DNA of 10,836 bases from JAAZPG01 sp012797375 (GTDB lineage Bacteria; Acidobacteriota; Aminicenantia; Aminicenantales; UBA4085). The notes beneath the pieces are model-generated. The model saw only the letters and a list, made by a program, of their open reading frames with translations, had not been told where the DNA came from and did not search any database. The translations under genes were made by a program, and so were the position numbers. Where the stretch lies: the NCBI GenBank assembly GCA_937868205.1, contig CALMMC010000048.1:1-10836 (forward strand), given 5' to 3'. Below, piece by piece: positions 6,308 to 10,836 of the stretch (within the stretch, counting starts at the first letter, position 1; each line of letters begins with the position of its first letter).

Positions 6308-6641
6308 GTTCGTTCTCCTTCTCGATTTCTTCGAGAATCCTATTTTGGTTTTTCCAGACGGCGAGAAGGCCGGCTTTCATCGCCCGCCCCTCGGCCGTGA
6401 TGCCGTAGAACTTGCGCGGCCGGTCTTCCCCCAGCGTCCACCGCCCGGCGATCCAGCCGTTTTTCTCCAGCCGGCGGAGCAGGGGATACAGGGTGTTTTC
6501 CTCGATCTTGTATCCCAGCCCCTCGATGTGCTTGATCATGGAGTAGCCGTAGCGGTCTTTCTCGAGGAGGGCGAGGACGAGAATTTGGAGGAATCCCCGG
6601 TTCATTTCCGTTTCGAGACTTCCGAGTTCTGTTTCCGTCAT
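6297..6641 (-). CDS. PadR-family transcriptional regulator
   Basis: This is a small winged-helix DNA-binding protein of 114 residues, the usual size for short PadR proteins. NRGFLQILVLALLEKDRYGYSMIK spans 14-37 and covers helices 1-2. EENTLYPLLRRLEKNGWI (47-64) contains the recognition helix, and RPRKFYGITAEG (74-85) is the wing and the conserved PadR signature. The C-terminal helix (about 88-110) is the dimerisation arm. The frame opens 24 codons earlier, but the ATG at 6641 is chosen: GAGG lies eight bases upstream, and the extra residues have no PadR similarity and run into the promoter. The gene ends inside the start of the HAAS membrane-protein gene (11-base overlap). PadR proteins usually repress their own operon, which is expected here; the ligand is unknown. 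Confidence 0.92.
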   Translation of the reverse strand: MTETELGSLETEMNRGFLQILVLALLEKDRYGYSMIKHIEGLGYKIEENTLYPLLRRLEKNGWIAGRWTLGEDRPRKFYGITAEGRAMKAGLLAVWKNQNRILEEIEKENEHDQ

Positions 6642-6694
6642 TTTTATCGCCTCGTTTTTTCTTTTACACTCTCGCGAACGGTATCGTGTGATAA

Positions 6695-6728
6695 ACAATA
6701 CTTTATAAAACACAGTAAGTCAAGTCAA
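6695..6728 (-). promoter_or_regulatory. Tandem promoter and possible operator of the padR operon
   Basis: This is an unusually AT-rich stretch. On the - strand two TTGACT -35 boxes overlap by one base (6728-6723 and 6723-6718). Each has a four-of-six -10 at exactly 17 bases: TAAAGT (6705-6700) and TATTGT (6700-6695). Short imperfect dyads sit within it, such as TACT/AGTA eleven bases apart and GTGT/ACAC on the + strand across 6685-6714, and could bind the PadR dimer. The leader would be about 50 bases. Promoter identity is fairly likely; the operator is speculation. Confidence 0.55.
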
Positions 6729-7033
6729 TTCATTTTATTCCCCGGGGAAAGGCGGCTTGGGGTGTTTATGACGGCCGGAGCGGACATCCGTTGGATGCAT
6801 TATTTCCCGGATTTGGCTTGGAAAGCCGGTGAGGGCCGCCGAGACCTGATAAAACCCGGGCCCGGCGGAGAGGAGTGTTTCTTGGACATAGACTCTTTGC
6901 CTCCCGGCCGAGCCAAATGAGAAAAATCCGCGTTGAATCGGGCGCGCGGGCGAGGGCTTTCCCGTCCACGTCGCCGTCCTCCGCGCAAGGGGGACGAAAG
7001 CCAGAATTATTTTGCGGCCTGTCCTCCGGTGGT
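6729..7033. other. Divergent intergenic region, no supported gene
   Basis: This is the middle of the 487-base gap between the divergent padR and mgtC genes. It contains scattered GC-rich inverted elements, for example CCGCCG near 6837 facing CGGCGG near 6865, but no hairpin followed by a T tract. A 50-codon + strand frame (about 6769-6921) lacks a clear ribosome binding site and recognisable motifs, so it is not called. Confidence 0.5.
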
Positions 7034-7062
7034 TTGACAGCCCCGCGGACGTGTGGCAGGAT
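7034..7062 (+). promoter_or_regulatory. Candidate promoter of mgtC
   Basis: A consensus -35 TTGACA (7034-7039) is followed after 17 bases by CAGGAT (7057-7062), which matches three of six -10 positions. The transcript would start near 7069, giving a leader of about 60 bases that is largely taken up by a GC-rich hairpin. The weak -10 limits confidence. Confidence 0.4.
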
Positions 7063-7066
7063 GAAT

Positions 7067-7096
7067 CCGCCGGAGCCGCCGCCGGCGGTTCGGCGG
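7067..7096 (+). promoter_or_regulatory. GC-rich double inverted repeat in the mgtC leader
   Basis: Two copies of CCGCCG (7067-7072, 7076-7081) face two copies of CGGCGG (7083-7088, 7091-7096) around a single C, with a GAG/TT internal loop. The outer six pairs and inner four to five pairs would form one very stable hairpin. No T tract follows, so it is not an intrinsic terminator. It ends 20 bases before the Shine-Dalgarno and could affect transcript stability or initiation. Confidence 0.45.
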
Positions 7097-7128
7097 AAGA
7101 AATTCAGCCGTTTTCCGAAGGAGCCGTC

Positions 7129-7767
7129 ATGCTCGACGTCATCGTGAAACTCGTCCTGGCCGTCGTTTTGGGCGGGATTATCGGGTTGGAAAGGGAGTTC
7201 GGCCAGAAGCCGGCCGGCCTTCGGACCAACATCCTCATCTGCGCCGGCTCCACCATGATGATGGCCCTCTCCGGCATCATCCTCGGCGGAGCCCCCGTCG
7301 GGTCGGCCGACTCCCTGCGCATCGCTTCCAGCGTCATCACCGGCATGGGCTTCATCGGGGCCGGGACGATCATCCAAGCCCACCGGCACGTCCACGGGCT
7401 GACCACGGCCTCGACCTTGTGGGCGGTCGCCGGGCTCGGCCTGGTCATCGGGGCGGGATATTTCTTAATCGCCGCGATCTTCACCGGCATCCTGACGGTC
7501 ATTCTCCTGAGCTTCCCCCTGGTCGAACACCTCGTCCCGCACCGGTCCATCGTCCGTTACAATCTCCGGGTGGCCGGGATCGAGGCGGTGGACGAGTTGC
7601 GCGGGCTGGCCGCCGCCACGGGCGAAAAAGTCGACGAAATCTTCTTCCGCCGGGAAACGAACGGGGCCGTTCTCGTGTTCGTCATAACGGAACGCCCCTC
7701 CCGGGCCCGGACCTTCAGGGATAAAATCGCCGCCCTGGGGGAAATCGTCGAGATCCGGATCGATTAG
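7129..7767 (+). CDS. MgtC/SapB-family membrane protein
   Basis: This is an inner-membrane protein of 212 residues in the MgtC/SapB family. The N-terminal 135 residues form the conserved hydrophobic domain. GGIIGLEREFGQKPAGLRTN (15-34) is the family signature with charged residues around helix 1. CAGSTMMM (38-45), ITGMGFIGAGTI (70-81) and HGLTTASTLWAVAGLGLVIG (89-108) follow, with four to five helices. The remaining 75 residues are a soluble ACT-like tail. Family members support growth in low Mg2+ or inside hosts and modulate ATP synthase or other ATPases in enterobacteria; the job here is unproven. GAAGGAG (7117-7123) five bases before the ATG fixes the start, although the frame is open further upstream. 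The gene is monocistronic. Its TAG overlaps the TAA of the convergent methyltransferase gene. Confidence 0.92.
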   Translation: MLDVIVKLVLAVVLGGIIGLEREFGQKPAGLRTNILICAGSTMMMALSGIILGGAPVGSADSLRIASSVITGMGFIGAGTIIQAHRHVHGLTTASTLWAVAGLGLVIGAGYFLIAAIFTGILTVILLSFPLVEHLVPHRSIVRYNLRVAGIEAVDELRGLAAATGEKVDEIFFRRETNGAVLVFVITERPSRARTFRDKIAALGEIVEIRID

Positions 7768-8654
7768 CCCGCGTCCGGAGGCTCGTCGATCGGTTTTTCC
7801 GTGGTCGGATTCCGGAAGGCCTTCCAGGTCCAAACCCGGGTTTCCCCGTCGACGACCGAACGGATGGTCCCATTGATGGACTGGCCCACGAGCTTGCCTT
7901 CAAAGACAAAGGCCGCCGGGGAACCGGCGACGGCCGCCTCGAATCTGAACCGGACGAGGTCTCCCTGGATCTTCGCGTCGGCGATCGCCGCCTCGGTTCC
8001 GCCGATTTTCACCGTTCCCTTGGCATACTGATATTTTTGGATCAGATCGGCCCGGACGGTCGTTGTTTTTCCCTTGATCTTCATCGTCCAGGTCCAGGCG
8101 CCGCTGGCGTTGGCCGGGATCACCCAGAGAAACACGTCATGGCGGACGCCGTCCACTTCCACTTCCGAGGAGGCGTCCGGCTTCCAGTTTTCCATGGCGA
8201 AATTGTGCGAAACGACCCGGCATCCCGGCCGCAGCTCCCGGAGCAGGCGCGGCCGAAGCCGAAGGTTGATCGAAGTCAGGAGGTAGAGGGAGACGACCGT
8301 CGCTTCGCGGATATCGGCTTCGAATAAGTCGCCGGTGTAGAACCTGACCCGATCGGCGACGCCGGCGCTGGAGGCGTTGGCTTCGCTTTCCAGAATGCGT
8401 TCCGGATCAAGATCGATGCCGATCCCCCGGGCGCCGTATTTCTGGGCAGCCCCGATCACGATCCTCCCGTCCCCGCATCCCAAGTCGTAGACGATGTCGT
8501 TCTTGCTCACTCCGGCCATGCTCAGCATTTCGTCGACGACCGGGAACTTGGTCGGAACATAGGGAACATCCAGGAGCCGGACCTGGCCGGCGGCGCCGGA
8601 GATCAGAAGAAGGAGGGCGGCCGGAACGGCGAACGAGGAGAGACGTTTGGTCAT
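7764..8654 (-). CDS. Exported SAM-dependent methyltransferase with C-terminal beta domain
   Basis: The protein has 296 residues and three parts. A signal peptide comes first (MTKRLSS, hydrophobic core 8-22, cleavage plausible near AAG-Q). A Rossmann methyltransferase domain (about 28-180) carries VPYVPT (30-35), the SAM loop VYDLGCGDGRIVI (55-67), the ribose-binding acid in GIDLDP (79-84), GDLFEADI (108-115) and CRVVSHNFAMENWKPD (145-160). A C-terminal beta-rich domain (about 185-281) opens with WTWTMKI and closes with RVWTWKAFR, suggesting a lipocalin- or avidin-like barrel. The VPT, GCGDGRI and late W-x-P pattern resembles the FAM173/ATPSCKMT lysine methyltransferases from memory, but no substrate can be named. 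The start at 8654 is chosen because it gives a clean signal peptide and the upstream GTG (8684) lies within a likely promoter; no good ribosome binding site is visible. SAM is cytosolic, so export is puzzling. Confidence 0.82.
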   Translation of the reverse strand: MTKRLSSFAVPAALLLLISGAAGQVRLLDVPYVPTKFPVVDEMLSMAGVSKNDIVYDLGCGDGRIVIGAAQKYGARGIGIDLDPERILESEANASSAGVADRVRFYTGDLFEADIREATVVSLYLLTSINLRLRPRLLRELRPGCRVVSHNFAMENWKPDASSEVEVDGVRHDVFLWVIPANASGAWTWTMKIKGKTTTVRADLIQKYQYAKGTVKIGGTEAAIADAKIQGDLVRFRFEAAVAGSPAAFVFEGKLVGQSINGTIRSVVDGETRVWTWKAFRNPTTEKPIDEPPDAG

Positions 8655-8674
8655 GGGGGGGTCGATCCGGAAAA

Positions 8675-8703
8675 AAGATAGCACAGGGCCCGGGCGAAGA
8701 CAA
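8675..8703 (-). promoter_or_regulatory. Candidate promoter of the exported methyltransferase gene
   Basis: On the - strand TTGTCT (8703-8698, four of six) is followed after exactly 17 bases by TATCTT (8680-8675, four of six). It would place the transcript start near 8668, about 14 bases before the ATG at 8654 and after the GTG at 8684. It sits in the 64-base gap behind the glycosyltransferase gene, so read-through from that operon is also possible. Confidence 0.45.
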
Positions 8704-8718
8704 GGGAAGCGGACGCGT

Positions 8719-9714
8719 TCATGACGCCGGGGCCGCTTTATCCCGGGGGCCGGCCTCGGCTCCGTCCTCCCCGAGATTGGCCGTATCGGCCACGATATAC
8801 AGGGGCCTCTTTTTGACCTCCCGGTACTGGCGGCCGAGGTAAAGGCCCAAGATTCCGAGTGAGATCATCTGGATGCCGCCGATGAATAGGACGGCCAGGA
8901 TGAGGGACGTCCATCCGGAGACCAGAACCTCGGGATGGCGGATCTTCCCGATGAGGACTCGCCCGGCCATGAGGAACGAGGCCAGGGTGATCAGGAAACC
9001 GAGATAGGCGGTGATCTTCAAGGGTTTGTCCGAAAAACTCAGGATCCCGTCGAAGGCGAACCGGACCATTTTCTTCAGGGTGAACTTCGTCTTGCCCGCG
9101 TAGCGGGGGTCGCGCCGGTAGGAAATCCCGACTTGGGCGAATCCGGTCCAGCTCACGAGTCCGCGGAGATAGCGGTTCTCCTCCCGAACGTTCCGCAGCG
9201 CCTCGACCACTCGGCGGTCCAGGAGACGGAAATCGCCGGCATCGACCGGCATCCGGATGTCGCTCAGCAGGCGAATCAGGCGGTAGAAGACCTTGGCCGT
9301 CAGGAGCTTGAAGACGTTCTCCCCTCTGCGTTTTTCCCGGACGCCGAAAACGACCTTGTTCCCTTCCTCCCACTTTTTGATCATCGCCGGAATGACTTCC
9401 GGCGGATCCTGCAGATCGCCGTCGATGATGACCGCGGCGTCCCCGCGGACGTGATCCAAGCCCGCGGTGATGGCGAACTGATGGCCGAAGTTCCGGGACA
9501 GGAAGACGGCCTTGACCCGTGTGTCGTTCCGGCAGAGGTCCCGGAGAAGGGCGGCCGACCCGTCCCGGCTGCCGTCGTCGATGAACAAAATTTCGTGGTC
9601 GTATCGGCCGGCGAGCCCGTCCAGGACGCGTTTCGTCCGGCGGTAGAACTCGGGGATGACTTTTTCCTCGGAAAAGACGGGAACGATCACCGAAACGATC
9701 TTTCGTGGATTCAT
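8719..9714 (-). CDS. GtrB/DPM1-type polyprenyl-phosphate glycosyltransferase (GT2)
   Basis: This enzyme transfers a sugar from a nucleotide sugar to a polyprenyl phosphate at the cytoplasmic face of the membrane. It has 331 residues, as is usual for the GtrB/ArnC type. It starts with VSVIVPVFSEE (7-17), then FIDDGSRDGS (44-53) for nucleotide binding, LSRNFGHQFAITAGLDH (72-88), DGDLQDPPE (98-106) with the metal-binding Asp residues, VDAGDFRLLDR (157-167) and EENRYLRGLVSWTGF (178-192). Two C-terminal membrane helices lie at about 233-255 and 268-295, followed by a charged tail. GGGGAGG five bases before the ATG at 9714 sets the start. That ATG overlaps the stop of the flippase-like gene (ATGA). 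The sugar is not readable. The product likely feeds glycosylation of lipid, polysaccharide or protein outside the cytoplasm. Confidence 0.93.
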   Translation of the reverse strand: MNPRKIVSVIVPVFSEEKVIPEFYRRTKRVLDGLAGRYDHEILFIDDGSRDGSAALLRDLCRNDTRVKAVFLSRNFGHQFAITAGLDHVRGDAAVIIDGDLQDPPEVIPAMIKKWEEGNKVVFGVREKRRGENVFKLLTAKVFYRLIRLLSDIRMPVDAGDFRLLDRRVVEALRNVREENRYLRGLVSWTGFAQVGISYRRDPRYAGKTKFTLKKMVRFAFDGILSFSDKPLKITAYLGFLITLASFLMAGRVLIGKIRHPEVLVSGWTSLILAVLFIGGIQMISLGILGLYLGRQYREVKKRPLYIVADTANLGEDGAEAGPRDKAAPAS

Positions 9715-10751
9715 TGCAACCTCCCCGGTTTGAAGGACGGGCGTCGGGACAGGAGGGCCCAGCCGAGGGCTCCTCCGAGAGTCTGTCCTGCTAAGACGAC
9801 GGTGTTCTGGAGAAGGCAAGCCGCCACGACCGCCGCCGGTTCGGCGCCGAACAGGGCGAAAACCCCGGCGGCGAGAAGCTGGGGCCCCCCGAACCCGGCC
9901 AGGCCGGTAGGGAGCAGGATCGCGGCCGCGGTCAGCGGGACGGCCGCCAGGATGACGGAGAACGGAAGAGGGAATCCCGTCGCTCGGGCGGCGAAAAAAA
10001 GCGTCAGGGGATTGAACAATGCGGCGGCCAGGCTGAGAAGGAGGAGGCCGAAAGCCCTGTGCCTCCCGGCCCGGAATTCCTCCAGCGTTTTGAGAAGCCG
10101 GAGGGCGCCCCGGCCCGCCCGGCGAAACAGTCCGGAGGAGGCCGGATCCGGCCCCGCCGCCCGTTGCGCGAGGCGCGCGAGCCTGCGATTCGGGCGGAAG
10201 GGAGCGGCCAGCGCGGCCAGGCCGAGAACGACGGCCGCTGCCGAAAGGGCGAAAACGGCCACGGCGGATCCCCGCCCGATTTTACCGAGGGCAAAAAGGA
10301 CGAACCCGGCCAGTCCTCCGGCGGCGAACATGGCTCCCAGGCCGAGAATCCGATCGACCGCGACGGCCAGCCCGAGACGCCCCCGGGTTCCCGGGCCCGC
10401 GGACGTCCCGGCCATCACCCCAAACCGGAGAACCTCGGTCAAGGCCAGAGAGCCGGGCAGCCACTGGCCCACGGCCTGGCCGATCAGATTCGCGGCCGCC
10501 GCGTCCCGGAACCGGACCGGGATCCCGAAAGCTCGCGTCAGGCGGTGGAAGCGGACCGCGCTTGCGGCCAGGAGGCCGATGAGAGCCAGGACGATGAGGC
10601 CGATCCACGGTCCTCCCCGGCGGAAGCCCGAGCCTACCGGGGCCAGGTCGAGATATCCCAGCCGGTGGAGGATGACCAGGGAGGCGATGCCGATGACCGT
10701 CATCGCCGCGAGGCGAAGGACCGGGCGCCCGGTTGTTCGATCCGCGTTCAT
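9711..10751 (-). CDS. Flippase-like LPG-synthase-TM (UPF0104) membrane protein
   Basis: This is a multi-pass membrane protein of 346 residues with about eight hydrophobic segments, similar to the integral-membrane domain of lysylphosphatidylglycerol synthase (UPF0104/AglD-like). Recognisable family points are NLIGQAVGQWLPGSLALTEVLRF (88-110, a variant of the usual P-G-x-x-G-[DE]-x-x-R), VDRILGLGAMF (132-142) and LLPTGLAGFGGPQ (279-291). There is no soluble aminoacyl-transfer domain, so lipid lysinylation is not expected. Stand-alone members often sit beside glycosyltransferases and are proposed to move or handle polyprenyl-linked sugars. AAGGA eight bases before the ATG supports the start. 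It overlaps both neighbours by ATGA, so it is translationally coupled in a glycosyltransferase operon. Confidence 0.87.
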   Translation of the reverse strand: MNADRTTGRPVLRLAAMTVIGIASLVILHRLGYLDLAPVGSGFRRGGPWIGLIVLALIGLLAASAVRFHRLTRAFGIPVRFRDAAAANLIGQAVGQWLPGSLALTEVLRFGVMAGTSAGPGTRGRLGLAVAVDRILGLGAMFAAGGLAGFVLFALGKIGRGSAVAVFALSAAAVVLGLAALAAPFRPNRRLARLAQRAAGPDPASSGLFRRAGRGALRLLKTLEEFRAGRHRAFGLLLLSLAAALFNPLTLFFAARATGFPLPFSVILAAVPLTAAAILLPTGLAGFGGPQLLAAGVFALFGAEPAAVVAACLLQNTVVLAGQTLGGALGWALLSRRPSFKPGRLQ

Positions 10752-10836
10752 GAGGACCGTCCTTCCGCCGCCCGCTTGAATGTTTTTTCGACCGCGGCCC
10801 AGACGGCTCCTTGCTCGTACTTCGCCAGGGCGGCCT
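10748..10836 (-). CDS. C-terminal tail of an upstream operon gene, cut by the window edge
   Basis: Twenty-eight codons and a TGA are readable on the - strand. The peptide contains AKYEQGAVWAAVEKTFKRA. The TGA overlaps the ATG of the flippase-like gene (ATGA), which strongly suggests a real coupled gene. The W-x-x-V-x-x-x-F-x-x-A pattern is like the last helix of many GT4 or GT2 glycosyltransferases, which would fit the context, but the fragment is too short to assign. Confidence 0.65.
   Translation of the reverse strand, partial: AALAKYEQGAVWAAVEKTFKRAAEGRSS

Noticed and set aside
6837..6870. Inverted CCGCCG/CGGCGG pair in the padR-mgtC gap
   Set aside because: The spacing is wide with no T tract; in GC-rich DNA such six-base complements are common by chance.
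6769..6921. 50-codon + strand frame upstream of mgtC
   Set aside because: The composition is mildly protein-like, but there is no proper ribosome binding site, no motif, and third positions are less GC-rich than in neighbouring genes.
8935..10779. 614-codon + strand frame opposite the glycosyltransferase and flippase-like genes
   Set aside because: It is an antisense shadow spanning two well-recognised coupled genes; its sequence is Arg/Ala/Pro-rich and lacks motifs.

Overview
The window is the end of an assembled contig from a GC-rich bacterium (above 60 % GC by eye), probably metagenomic. The first 198 bases are not genomic. Positions 129-198 are a complete Illumina Nextera i5 adapter, and 1-128 is AT-rich sequence of unknown source ending in a 15-base T run. 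Genomic sequence starts at about 199. No rRNA, tRNA, CRISPR array or mobile element was found. The lineage is uncertain. The bacterial-type V-ATPase with subunits I and K last in the operon, high GC, the PadR/HAAS pair and the Maf-RlmD fusion would fit Acidobacteriota/Aminicenantia-like or other poorly sampled anaerobes, but this is a guess.

Layout. On the + strand, the C-terminal part of V-ATPase subunit I (200-979) and the complete proteolipid subunit K (998-1426) close a V-type ATPase operon whose head is lost at the contig end. A class I SAM methyltransferase (1416-2006, -) runs tail-to-tail into subunit K. Next on the - strand come a single gene fusing a Maf nucleotide pyrophosphatase to an RlmD/TrmA-type rRNA uridine methyltransferase (2289-4208) and, upstream of it and overlapping by 4 bases, an exported HtrA/Deg serine protease (4205-5263) with its own promoter. 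Further upstream is a PadR regulator (6297-6641) overlapping a HAAS-domain membrane protein (5321-6307). An MgtC-family membrane protein (7129-7767, +) has a GC-rich hairpin in its leader. It converges on an exported SAM methyltransferase with a C-terminal beta domain (7764-8654, -). The right end holds a - strand cluster: a gene tail (10748-10836), a flippase-like LPG-synthase-TM protein (9711-10751) and a GtrB/DPM1-type polyprenyl-phosphate glycosyltransferase (8719-9714). These overlap by 3-4 bases and look translationally coupled.

How it fits together. Most of the window is housekeeping or envelope biology: ion-driven ATPase, envelope proteolysis, nucleotide and rRNA quality control, and lipid-linked sugar handling. 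Subunit K keeps the side-chain residues that bind Na+ in the Enterococcus hirae c-ring, so the ATPase may be Na+-coupled. I see no clear defence, mobile or wholly new multi-gene system. The least ordinary items are the Maf-RlmD fusion, the exported methyltransferase with a beta domain, the mgtC leader hairpin and the adapter chimera, which would otherwise create false proteins.
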